Assembly (NCBI GenBank): GCA_937973555.1
Contig: CALJKL010000029.1
Location: forward strand, 1-64,000
From: an uncultured Flavobacteriales bacterium
GTDB lineage: Bacteria > Bacteroidota > Bacteroidia > Flavobacteriales > Weeksellaceae
Direction: 5' to 3'
DNA length: 64,000 bases
Below, in pieces: positions 16,337 to 24,474 of the stretch; positions within the stretch are counted from its first letter, which is position 1; every line of letters begins with the position of its first letter. A model generated the notes under the pieces. The model saw only the letters and a program-made list of their open reading frames with translations. It was not told the DNA's origin and did no database searches. The position numbers and the translations under genes were made by a program.

Positions 16337-17434
16337 ATGAATATCAAACAATTCACCACAGAATTAGATACAATATTTAAAATAAAACAGGCAGAAGATT
16401 TTGACAATGTAGGATTGCTGTGCGGAAATCCCGAAACAGATGTTTCCGGGGTTTTGGTTTGCCATGATGCATTGGAAAACGTGTTAGAGGAGGCCATTGC
16501 TGAAAATTGTAATATTATTGTCACTTTTCATCCTATTATTTTTTCGGGGTTAAAATCTATTACAGGTAAAAATTATGTGGAACGTGCTGTTTTAAAAGCC
16601 ATTGAAAATAAGATCGCTATCTATGCAGTACACACTGCTTTTGATAATGATTATTTTGGGGTTAATTATGGCATTTGTAATCAATTGGGTCTCAAAAATC
16701 AACAAATATTAATGCCTAAATCAGATAATCTTTCGCAATTGGTGGTGTATGTTCCTGTGGAGTATTCAGAAAAAGTAAAGAATGCTTTATTTGAAGCCGG
16801 AGCAGGCAGTATAGGGTTTTATGATGAATGCAGTTTCAGCATCAAAGGTAATGGAACATTCCGACCGATGGAGGGTTCTAATCCTTTTTCCGGAACGCAG
16901 AATGTAAGAGAAAATGCGGATGAGGAAATGATTTCTGTTGTTTTTGAATCTTACAAAAAAAGTAAAATTATCTCATCCATGAAGTCTGTACATCCTTATG
17001 AAGAGGTGGCCTATCAAATCTATGCTTTAGAAAACGAAAACCAATATGCCGGTTTAGGGAGGTATGGAGAATTAGAGCAGGAAATGACTGAAAGAGACTT
17101 CTTGAAATGGGTGAAAGAAAAATTTAACCTAAAAGTAATTCGTCATTCCGAATTTTTAAATAAAAAAATAAAGAAAGTAGGTGTTTTGGGAGGAAGTGGA
17201 GCCTCTGGTATTTTTGCTGCAAAAGCCACAGGATGTGATGCTTATCTTACGGGAGATGTAAAGTACCATGACTTTTTTCAGGCAGAAAATCAACTTCTCA
17301 TCTGCGATATTGGGCATTTTGAATCAGAACAATATGTTACTCAACAATTAGTTGAGATTTTGTCGGAAAAATTTCCTACATTTGCAATCTTAAAATCTAC
17401 AAAAAATACCAACCCAGTAAATTATTTCTTTTAA
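16337..17434 (+). CDS. Nif3-like dinuclear metal-centre protein (YqfO type)
   Basis: A 365-aa toroidal hexamer family with a bound metal pair and unclear function. The N-terminal half has FDNVGLLCGNPETDVSGVLVCHDAL, TFHPIIFSGLKSI and YAVHTAFDN (metal-binding His/Asp). A central insert of about 120-240 is the PII/CutA-like domain of long Nif3 proteins. The C-terminal half provides VGVLGGSGASGIFAAKATGCDAYLTGDVKYHDFFQAENQLLICDIGHFESEQ with the remaining ligands. The downstream coiled-coil gene starts 4 bases later; the pairing of these two genes is common in bacteria. Confidence 0.93.
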   Translation: MNIKQFTTELDTIFKIKQAEDFDNVGLLCGNPETDVSGVLVCHDALENVLEEAIAENCNIIVTFHPIIFSGLKSITGKNYVERAVLKAIENKIAIYAVHTAFDNDYFGVNYGICNQLGLKNQQILMPKSDNLSQLVVYVPVEYSEKVKNALFEAGAGSIGFYDECSFSIKGNGTFRPMEGSNPFSGTQNVRENADEEMISVVFESYKKSKIISSMKSVHPYEEVAYQIYALENENQYAGLGRYGELEQEMTERDFLKWVKEKFNLKVIRHSEFLNKKIKKVGVLGGSGASGIFAAKATGCDAYLTGDVKYHDFFQAENQLLICDIGHFESEQYVTQQLVEILSEKFPTFAILKSTKNTNPVNYFF

Positions 17435-17438
17435 AGAT

Positions 17439-18218
17439 ATGGCAAAAAAAACAATTGAAATTTCTGTTGAAGAAAAATTAAGAGCTCTTTATGATCTTCA
17501 AGTTATTGATTCCAGATTAGACGAAATCAGAAGCATCAGAGGCGAATTGCCGATGGAAGTAGAAGATTTAGAAATTGAAATCGAAGGATTGAATAAGAGA
17601 GCAGAAAAGTTTGAAAACGAGATTAAAGATCAGCAGGATGAGATCAACAATAAAAAGGAGGTGATCAATCATTCTAAATCTTTAATGGAGAAATATAAAG
17701 CTCAGCAAGACAATGTGAGAAACAATAAAGAGTTTGAAGCATTGGCAAAAGAAATAGAATATCAAGAGCTTGAAGTGCAATTGGCAGAAAAAAGAATCAA
17801 GGAATTCAATGCTAAAATTGCTCACAAAAATGAATTGTTAGAAGAATTAAAGGCTAAAATTGCTGATCTTGAGAAACACCTTGGTTTCAAAAAGGACGAA
17901 TTAAATTCATTAATCGCCGAAACTCAAAAAGAAGAAGATTATTTATTGGAAAAGTCTAAAGAATTTTCAGCAAAAATTGATGAAAGACTATTGACTTCTT
18001 ATAATAGAATCAGAAACAACTCCGGAAACGGATTGGCTGTTGTAGGGCTTGAAAGAGGTGCTCCTAAAGGATCTTTCTTTACCATTCCGCCACAGAAGCA
18101 AATGGAAATTGCTCAGCGTAAGAAAATCATAATTGATGAGCATTCTGGTAAAATTTTGGTAGATGATGATTTGGTGAATGAAGAAACTGAAAAAATGGCT
18201 TCAATCATTAAATTCTAA
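17439..18218 (+). CDS. DUF164/CdsZ-type coiled-coil protein with a degenerate, cysteine-free zinc ribbon
   Basis: The protein (259 aa) is mostly a long antiparallel coiled coil (about 10-185), followed by the region that in relatives is a C4 zinc ribbon. Here the ribbon keeps its frame (ERGAPKGSFFTIPPQKQMEI, then DEHSGKILVDDDLV), but all four cysteines are replaced: Pro209 and Ser212 in the first knuckle, Asp233 and Ser236 in the second. There is no cysteine anywhere in the protein. Relatives have been implicated in protein transport and nucleic-acid binding. The gene is coupled to the Nif3-like gene (4-base gap). Confidence 0.88.
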   Translation: MAKKTIEISVEEKLRALYDLQVIDSRLDEIRSIRGELPMEVEDLEIEIEGLNKRAEKFENEIKDQQDEINNKKEVINHSKSLMEKYKAQQDNVRNNKEFEALAKEIEYQELEVQLAEKRIKEFNAKIAHKNELLEELKAKIADLEKHLGFKKDELNSLIAETQKEEDYLLEKSKEFSAKIDERLLTSYNRIRNNSGNGLAVVGLERGAPKGSFFTIPPQKQMEIAQRKKIIIDEHSGKILVDDDLVNEETEKMASIIKF

Positions 18219-18239
18219 TTAGAAATTAACAAAAAATAT

Positions 18240-18271
18240 ATTCCGTTCATACCGAGCGGAATTTTTTTTAT
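18240..18271 (+). terminator. Intrinsic terminator after the coiled-coil gene
   Basis: ATTCCGTTC / GAGCGGAAT hairpin (one G-U pair) followed by a T8 run. Confidence 0.8.
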
Positions 18272-18280
18272 CTTTATTTT

Positions 18281-18754
18281 ATGAAAAATTACACCGCTTC
18301 TATGGATAAATGGATGAAACTCTATACTGCACTGTATATTGTTTTTTCTATTTCCCTAATTTTTTATCTGTTTTTTTCTAATGCACCGGATGAGTCTGTT
18401 TACATTGTCGGTTTTGTTTTAGGGGCAGCTTTTTTGGTAAGTTATCTTATGGTTCCCAAAATTTATATCCAAGGAAATGGAATTATCCTGAAGAATACCT
18501 TCAGTAAAATGAATATCTCTGCCAACAATATTACATCTATAGAAACATATCCTATCATTAAATTTAATTTCAGGACTATGGGCGTGGGAGGTGTTTTTGG
18601 TTTTTTTGGATATTTTAATTGGGGAGAAGTTTGGTATGTAACCAATATCTATAAGAAGGTGAAAATAGTGATGAATTCTGGACGCGTGTTCATGATTTCT
18701 GCTGAAAATCCTGAAGCCTTTGTAGAGGAAATAAAGAAAATAATACAATCTTAA
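18281..18754 (+). CDS. Small membrane protein with a PH-like domain
   Basis: A 157-aa protein with two predicted membrane helices close together (about residues 12-32 and 40-58), followed by a soluble beta-rich domain. That domain resembles bacterial PH domains (IYIQGNGIILKNTFSKMNISANNITSIETYP, then VKIVMNSGRVFMISAENPEAFVEEIKKI). Function is unknown; in related proteins the domain sits on the cytoplasmic face. It is a short single gene between a terminator and the kdsA promoter. Confidence 0.75.
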   Translation: MKNYTASMDKWMKLYTALYIVFSISLIFYLFFSNAPDESVYIVGFVLGAAFLVSYLMVPKIYIQGNGIILKNTFSKMNISANNITSIETYPIIKFNFRTMGVGGVFGFFGYFNWGEVWYVTNIYKKVKIVMNSGRVFMISAENPEAFVEEIKKIIQS

Positions 18755-18775
18755 TGGTTTACAAACGGAATTCCT

Positions 18776-18783
18776 TATTTTTG
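18776..18783 (+). promoter_or_regulatory. -7 element for kdsA
   Basis: TATTTTTG matches TAnnTTTG, 25 bases before the kdsA ATG. I see no good -33 partner. Confidence 0.55.
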
Positions 18784-18808
18784 AACCTTGAAATAATTTT
18801 TTGAAACA

Positions 18809-19621
18809 ATGATTAAATCTCTTAATAAAATTCATTACAAAGATTCTAAAAACTTCTTTTTAATTGCTGGTCCTTGTGCTATTGAAGACGAAACTATGGC
18901 TTTGCAGATTGCAGAACATATCGTGAAACTTTCAGACAAATATCAGATCCCTTATATCTTCAAAGGAAGTTTTAAGAAGGCAAATAGAAGCAGAGTAGAC
19001 AGTTTTACAGGAATTGGGGACGAAAACGCATTGAAAATCATCAGAAAAGTAGGAGAAACCTTCGGCGTTCCTACTACAACGGATATTCATGAAAATCACC
19101 ACGCAGAATTGGCGGCGTCTTATGATGTAGATGTTTTGCAGATTCCGGCGTTCTTGGTTCGTCAAACAGATTTAGTAGTGGCTGCAGCCCAAACGGGTAA
19201 AGCAGTAACTCTTAAAAAAGGACAATTCCTTTCTCCGGAATCTATGAAATTTGCCGTTCAAAAAGTAGTAGATAGCGGAAACAACAATATGGCAATTATA
19301 GAAAGAGGAAACTCTTTTGGGTATACAGATTTGGTGGTAGATTTCAGGGGAATCCCTACCATGAAGCAATATGCGCCGGTAATTTTGGATGTTACCCATT
19401 CTTTGCAACAGCCCAATCAAAATTCTGGAGTTACAGGGGGAAGACCAGAACTCATAGAAACCATTGCTAAAGCTGGTATAGCAGTAGGTGCAGATGGTAT
19501 TTTTATTGAAACCCACCCGGATCCTTCTTGTGCCAAATCAGACGGGGCCAACATGTTGAAGTTGGATTTGCTAGATGATTTATTAGGCAAGCTTACCAGA
19601 GTAAGAGAAGCCATCCTATAA
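18809..19621 (+). CDS. kdsA: 3-deoxy-8-phosphooctulonate synthase
   Basis: Condenses phosphoenolpyruvate with arabinose 5-phosphate to give Kdo-8-phosphate, the committed step to Kdo in the LPS core. Motifs: LIAGPCAIEDE, YIFKGSFKKANRSRVDSFTGIG, TTTDIHENHHAE, QIPAFLVRQTDL, KKGQFLSP and IFIETHPDPSCAKSDG. Length (270 aa) is standard. The cysteine in AGPCAIE is the metal-site residue position of metal-dependent forms. The isomerase that supplies arabinose 5-phosphate (KdsD) is encoded about 5 kb downstream. Confidence 0.96.
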   Translation: MIKSLNKIHYKDSKNFFLIAGPCAIEDETMALQIAEHIVKLSDKYQIPYIFKGSFKKANRSRVDSFTGIGDENALKIIRKVGETFGVPTTTDIHENHHAELAASYDVDVLQIPAFLVRQTDLVVAAAQTGKAVTLKKGQFLSPESMKFAVQKVVDSGNNNMAIIERGNSFGYTDLVVDFRGIPTMKQYAPVILDVTHSLQQPNQNSGVTGGRPELIETIAKAGIAVGADGIFIETHPDPSCAKSDGANMLKLDLLDDLLGKLTRVREAIL

Positions 19622-19625
19622 AATT

Positions 19626-19652
19626 AAACCAAGCCAAGTGCTTGGTTTTTTG
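19626..19652 (+). terminator. Intrinsic terminator after kdsA
   Basis: AAACCAAG / CTTGGTTT hairpin followed by T-run. Confidence 0.8.
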
Positions 19653-19716
19653 TTATGAAATAAAACTTTTAGAATATCGTTTAATTTTATAAATTTATCG
19701 TTTAAAACTTAACCTT

Positions 19717-22122
19717 TTGAAAAAGTTATCTTTACTATTTATTGTTTTATTTCCTGTTTTAATTTTCTCCCAAATCAATCTTCGGATTTTAGATGAAAAC
19801 GGTCTTACTGTTGCCAATGCAAAGGTGACCTACAATAAACTACAATATACCACCAATGATAAAGGGTTTGTCAAAATTCCGATAGCGGACACAGACCAAG
19901 TCCTTACAGCAGAAAAAGAAACTTTTGTCAATTTTCAAAAGACGATCAATGCCAAACTGAGATATCAGAATTTATTTGTAAGGATGATTTCTTCGGTGAA
20001 AACCAAAGAAATAGACGAGGTAGTCTTCAGAGGAAGAGGCAAGCCAAAAGTGACAGACCTTACGTCGTTAGAAATTTCTCCCAAACAGGCACAAGCTCTA
20101 GCTTCTCTTTCGGGGGGAGTAGAAGGGCTTTTGAAATCTTTACCATCAGTAAATTCTAATACAGAACTTTCTTCTCAATACATGGTAAGAGGAGGAAATT
20201 ATGATGAAAACCTTATTTACATTAATGATATAGAAATCTATCGTCCTTTTTTGATTCGTAATTCTTTACAAGAGGGAATGAGCATCATCAATCCTGATTT
20301 GGTTTCTGTGATTAACTTTTCGGCAGGAGGTTTTGAAGCTAAATATGGGGATAAGATGAGTTCTGCCCTTAATATCTATTATAGACAGCCTTCTAAATTT
20401 GAAGTTTCCGGAGAAGCCAGTCTCATAGGAGGAAGGCTTACCACTGGTTTTACTTCAAAAAATAAAAAATTAAGCGCTCTATTTTCAGGTAGATACAGAA
20501 ATACCAACTTGGTGCTGAATACGCTGAATGAAGACACTGATTTTAATCCTCAATATTTTGATTTTCAATCTTATATCACCTACGAAATCAATAAGAAATG
20601 GTCGGTTTCATTCATAGGCTATTCCTCCAAAAATACCTATGAGATGATTCCTAAGTATAAGGAGGTAGATTTCGGTACTGTTCAGCAGCCTATTAAATTA
20701 ATTGTAGGCTATGAGGGTAAGGAAGATGATTCTTATAAAAACATGATGGGTACTGCTTCCATTACGTTTAAACCTTCTAAAAAATTGTCCTTTACCCTTG
20801 ATAACTTTGCTTATCAAAATCGCGAAAGAGAGTATTATACCATTGCCTCCGGGTATATGCTGCAAACCTTTGATCCGGTAACGGGAGATCCTGTTGCCAG
20901 TTATGATGCGGGAGGGCAGATAGACCATGCCAGAAATGACTTATTGGCGAGAACGTATGGGAGCCAGTTGAGGGCAAAAATTTCACCCAATGCCAATACG
21001 GATATAGAATTTGGGGTGAAGTTTGAAAAAGAAATGTTGAAAGACCTTACCAATGAATGGCAGTTGGTAGATTCTTTGGGATACAGCACGCCAAGAACTT
21101 TTGTAAACCCGGGAACTTTGGACGCTTCTCAATTAAAATTAAAGTATAATATTTCCGGAAAAAATGAAATCAATCCGATGAGGATTTCAGGATATGGGCA
21201 ATTGTCCAGAAAATTTTATTGGGGAGAAAACAGGGTTTTTGTAAATGCCGGAGTAAGAGCACAGCATTGGGATTTTAATGGAGAAACCTTAATCTCACCG
21301 AGAGCACAGTTTGCTATAAAGCCAGATTGGGAAGCTGATATGTTGTTTAAGATTTCGGGGGGAGTTTATTATCAGGCGCCTTTCTACAAAGAGATAAAAG
21401 ATTTGGATGGTAACTTTAACCCCAATATCAAAGCGCAGCGTTCTATACAATTGATTGTAGGCAATGATTATGAATTTAAGATGGTGAATCGTCCTTTTAA
21501 ACTGACCACTGAATTGTATTACAAGAAAATGGATCATTTAATCCCGTATTATATTGATAACGTAAGGGTGAGATATACCGGACAAAACAATTCTGAAGGC
21601 TATGCTTATGGAGTAGATGCCCGTTTGTTTGGGGAGTTTGTGCCAGGGGTAGATTCTTGGATTTCTGCAAGTTATGCTCGTGCCAAAGAGAATATTGACG
21701 GCAGAGGATATATTTCGAGGCCTACTGATCAGCGTTTTAGATTTTCTATGTTCTATCAAGACTTTATGCCAGATTTCCCTACCATGAAGGTAAATCTTAC
21801 TTTGGTATATGCCAGCGGATTGCCTAATGGCGCTTCTGTGTTTTCGGATCCCTATCAGTTTACCAGAAATTTACCGGCCTACAAAAGGGTAGATATTGGG
21901 TTAACCAAAGTATTTATAGACCAGAAAGACCATAAAGGAATGGGGGAGTTTTGGGGTAAATTTAAAGAACTGGCCTTAGGGGTACAGATTTTTAACGCCT
22001 TTAACATCAACAATACTGTGGCCAACCAATGGACCACGGATGTGAACTCCAGTTACATCTATCCTGTTCCGGTAAGGCTGACGGGGAGATTCTTTAATGT
22101 GAAATTAGAATTTAAATTTTAA
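19717..22122 (+). CDS. TonB-dependent outer-membrane receptor
   Basis: The translation begins at a TTG: the signal peptide KKLSLLFIVLFPVLIFSQ follows it at once, and the only nearby upstream ATG is closed by a stop two codons later. Residues about 20-100 are a carboxypeptidase-regulatory-like Ig fold (LRILDENGLTVANAKVTYN). The plug (about 105-225) contains YMVRGGNYDENLIYINDIEIYRPF and FSAGGFEAKYGDKMSSALNI. The remaining ~570 residues form the barrel, ending FFNVKLEFKF with a terminal Phe. The substrate is unknown: no SusD partner lies nearby, so carbohydrate uptake is not indicated, and metal or siderophore import is possible. Confidence 0.9.
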   Translation: MKKLSLLFIVLFPVLIFSQINLRILDENGLTVANAKVTYNKLQYTTNDKGFVKIPIADTDQVLTAEKETFVNFQKTINAKLRYQNLFVRMISSVKTKEIDEVVFRGRGKPKVTDLTSLEISPKQAQALASLSGGVEGLLKSLPSVNSNTELSSQYMVRGGNYDENLIYINDIEIYRPFLIRNSLQEGMSIINPDLVSVINFSAGGFEAKYGDKMSSALNIYYRQPSKFEVSGEASLIGGRLTTGFTSKNKKLSALFSGRYRNTNLVLNTLNEDTDFNPQYFDFQSYITYEINKKWSVSFIGYSSKNTYEMIPKYKEVDFGTVQQPIKLIVGYEGKEDDSYKNMMGTASITFKPSKKLSFTLDNFAYQNREREYYTIASGYMLQTFDPVTGDPVASYDAGGQIDHARNDLLARTYGSQLRAKISPNANTDIEFGVKFEKEMLKDLTNEWQLVDSLGYSTPRTFVNPGTLDASQLKLKYNISGKNEINPMRISGYGQLSRKFYWGENRVFVNAGVRAQHWDFNGETLISPRAQFAIKPDWEADMLFKISGGVYYQAPFYKEIKDLDGNFNPNIKAQRSIQLIVGNDYEFKMVNRPFKLTTELYYKKMDHLIPYYIDNVRVRYTGQNNSEGYAYGVDARLFGEFVPGVDSWISASYARAKENIDGRGYISRPTDQRFRFSMFYQDFMPDFPTMKVNLTLVYASGLPNGASVFSDPYQFTRNLPAYKRVDIGLTKVFIDQKDHKGMGEFWGKFKELALGVQIFNAFNINNTVANQWTTDVNSSYIYPVPVRLTGRFFNVKLEFKF

Positions 22123-22127
22123 GATAT

Positions 22128-22154
22128 AAGTCTTCAAAAATTGAAGGCTTTTTT
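22128..22154. terminator. Terminator between the TonB receptor and MATE genes
   Basis: AAGTCTTCAA / TTGAAGGCTT 10-bp stem (one G-U pair) with a 3-base loop and a T-run on the plus strand; it lies between convergent genes. Confidence 0.75.
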
Positions 22155-23511
22155 ATGAATTTTTAATTCTTCTTTCAGAAAGTTTTTTGAAACGAATAAC
22201 CAATAAAACGGCAGAAATGGTGAGGCCAATTCCCAAGGCAATCCACATCCCGAAGGCACCCATTTTCAGGGTAACACAAAGATAATATCCCAATGGGATG
22301 GTGATGACCCAATAAGCAATAAACGTGAGGATAGAAGGAACCTTCACATCTTGTATACCTCTCAAGCAGCCTAATGCGGTTACTTGTATGCCATCTGATA
22401 ATTGAAATAGAGCAGCGATGATTAATAATTTGGAAGCCAAAAGGATTACCTCTGCATCTTCTTTTTTGGTGAAATAAGTGGGCAGAATATCTCTTCCTAC
22501 AATAAAGAAAAGTCCGCAAAGGAGCATAAAAAGAAAGGCGATTTTTAGATTGTTGAAGCCTACTTTTTCGAGGTTCACAAAATCTTTTTCACCGAGTTTT
22601 CTTCCTATCATAATGGTAGAAGCCACGCTGAAACCAATGCATAAATTAAAGGTAAAACTCGCCATTGATAGGGCAATTTGGTGAGAAGCGATGTCTTTGG
22701 CGGAAATCAAACCACAAATAAAAGCTGCTGCAGCAAACGCCGTTACTTCAAAAAACATTTGAAGTGCTGTAGGAAATCCTAAACGAATTAGTTTTTCGAA
22801 CATTTCTTTGGTGAAAAGCTCTATTTTTAAAGAAAACTCTTTGATGTATCTTTTGGTAGATTCTTGTCTCAACAACACGAAGTAAAGAAAAATCATCATA
22901 AAAATCCTGGCGATAAAGGTGGCCCAAGCAGAACCGGCAACACCCATGGCAGGAATGCCGAAAAGCCCTTTTATAAAAACATAATTAAGGATAATATTGA
23001 TGATATTAGCAATAATGGTAGCCTTGGTTACCCCAATGGTATAAGACAATCCCTCTGAAACCTCGCGCATGGTTTGGAAAACCATAAATGGCAAAATACT
23101 GATGGTGACGATGGATAAATACGTTACCGTATCGGGTAGAATCTCTTTGGGTTGATTAAAATGCGGAAGCAAAGGAATGAATCCAAATATGGCCAGCATC
23201 AGCAATAGTCCCAATAAAACATTGATGACGAATCCATGTCTAAAAACATTGTTAATTCTATCATGTTGATGCTGAGAATGCGCTTCTGAAACCAAAGGTG
23301 GAATCGCTAATGAAAAGCCCATTCCAAAAATAAAAATGGAAAAAAAGATGGCATTTCCCAATGAAACTGCTGCCAAAGCCTTTGCTCCAAGAAGTTTTCC
23401 CACAATGATATTGTCGAAAAGGTGTACGGATACTTGTCCTACTTGGGTCAGCATCACCGGAAGCGCCAATTTAAGGGTTTCCCTGGTGAAATTTTTGTCC
23501 AGAAATTTCAT
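22153..23511 (-). CDS. MATE-family multidrug/metabolite efflux transporter
   Basis: A 452-aa inner-membrane protein with about 12 transmembrane helices in two homologous halves. The N-terminal LALPVMLTQVGQVSVHLFDNIIVGKLLGAKALAAVSLGNAIFF is typical of the first helix pair. The second half starts at about residue 235 with LIRLGFPTALQMFFEVTAFAAAAFI. The family exports cationic drugs or metabolites using Na+ or H+. The substrate is unknown. It is followed at its 5' side by tatC on the same strand, with a 30-base gap, so co-transcription is plausible. Confidence 0.93.
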   Translation of the reverse strand: MKFLDKNFTRETLKLALPVMLTQVGQVSVHLFDNIIVGKLLGAKALAAVSLGNAIFFSIFIFGMGFSLAIPPLVSEAHSQHQHDRINNVFRHGFVINVLLGLLLMLAIFGFIPLLPHFNQPKEILPDTVTYLSIVTISILPFMVFQTMREVSEGLSYTIGVTKATIIANIINIILNYVFIKGLFGIPAMGVAGSAWATFIARIFMMIFLYFVLLRQESTKRYIKEFSLKIELFTKEMFEKLIRLGFPTALQMFFEVTAFAAAAFICGLISAKDIASHQIALSMASFTFNLCIGFSVASTIMIGRKLGEKDFVNLEKVGFNNLKIAFLFMLLCGLFFIVGRDILPTYFTKKEDAEVILLASKLLIIAALFQLSDGIQVTALGCLRGIQDVKVPSILTFIAYWVITIPLGYYLCVTLKMGAFGMWIALGIGLTISAVLLVIRFKKLSERRIKNS

Positions 23512-23541
23512 GAATAAATTATATTAATGTTTAAAGAAGAA

Positions 23542-24366
23542 TTATGCCTTCTTTTTAACTAAAGCCTGTTCCTGTTTTCTAAGTCTTCTGGCAACATACA
23601 CACTCATCCAGATACTCATTTCATACAATATCACCAACGGCATAGCAGCGGCCATCATGCTTAGAACGTCTGCAGGAGTAATAATGGCTGCTACCACCAT
23701 TATTACTACGATAGCATGTCTTCTGTATGTTTTTAAGAATTCTGGGGTTAGTATGCCAATATTTGTTAGCAGATAGACCACCATAGGAAATAAAAAGATA
23801 ACTCCCATCCCTAAAACAACCTGAAGAAAAAGGGTAGTGTAGTCACTTAAATCATATAAAGGAACAATGATGTCTGAAATTTTGAAGATAACACCAAAAT
23901 TAATTGCAAAAGGAAGGATGAGGAAATATCCACATAAAACACCCAACATAAATAAGAACCAAATTCCGTTAATCACAAAAATGGAATTTTTTCTTTCTCT
24001 TTCCTGTAAGGCAGGGCTAATAAATTTCCACAATTCCCAAACGATATAAGGAAATGCAAGCACAGCACCGCCAAATAATGCCACTGCCATCATAACGTTA
24101 AATTGCTGGAAAAGTTTCTGTACCCTTACTGGGAAGTCTTTAGGCAGAGTAATGCTATCATGTCCGATTAATTCTCTGGAAAAATGATTTACCACACGGA
24201 AAGTGGGAAAGTCATTTTGGGTAGGACCAAAAAACACGTGATCCATAATCCAGTTTATGTTGAAGCCCACTACTAAGGCGCCAATAATGATTGCAATGAT
24301 AGAACGGATAAGATGCCCTCTTAATTCTCCAATGTGTCCCAAGAAGGACATTTCTTTTTCTGCCAT
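23542..24366 (-). CDS. tatC: Twin-arginine translocase subunit TatC
   Basis: The core receptor of the Tat pathway, which exports folded proteins. It has six transmembrane helices. The cytoplasmic N-terminus with MSFLGHIGELRGHLIRS carries the signal-binding region (here HIGELR in place of HLxELR), and WKFISPALQERERK corresponds to the family's WxFxxPGLxxxE segment. Length (274 aa) is typical for Bacteroidota. No tatA or tatB gene is in the window. The whole 5' gap is occupied by a heptad repeat array. Confidence 0.95.
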   Translation of the reverse strand: MAEKEMSFLGHIGELRGHLIRSIIAIIIGALVVGFNINWIMDHVFFGPTQNDFPTFRVVNHFSRELIGHDSITLPKDFPVRVQKLFQQFNVMMAVALFGGAVLAFPYIVWELWKFISPALQERERKNSIFVINGIWFLFMLGVLCGYFLILPFAINFGVIFKISDIIVPLYDLSDYTTLFLQVVLGMGVIFLFPMVVYLLTNIGILTPEFLKTYRRHAIVVIMVVAAIITPADVLSMMAAAMPLVILYEMSIWMSVYVARRLRKQEQALVKKKA

Positions 24367-24369
24367 ATG

Positions 24370-24474
24370 TTTTGTTCCGCGTTCCGGGTTTTATGTTTCA
24401 GGTTATCCTTTTTTTATTTCTAACTTCTGACTTTTGACTTTGTACTTCTTACTTTGTACTTTGTACTTCGTACT
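24370..24474. repeat. Heptad array filling the tatC-kdsD gap
   Basis: Fifteen consecutive 7-bp units in perfect phase occupy 105 of the 108 bases between the kdsD stop and the tatC start. One end holds units closing in GTT (TTTTGTT, CCGCGTT, CCGGGTT, TTATGTT, TCAGGTT). The other holds units closing in ACT (TCTAACT, TCTGACT, TTTGACT, TTGTACT, TCTTACT, TCGTACT). Sequence drifts between units while the 7-bp period is kept without any indel. Confidence 0.85.

Noticed and set aside
24370..24474. CRISPR-like array
   Set aside because: Units are 7 bp and contiguous, without spacers or neighbouring cas genes.
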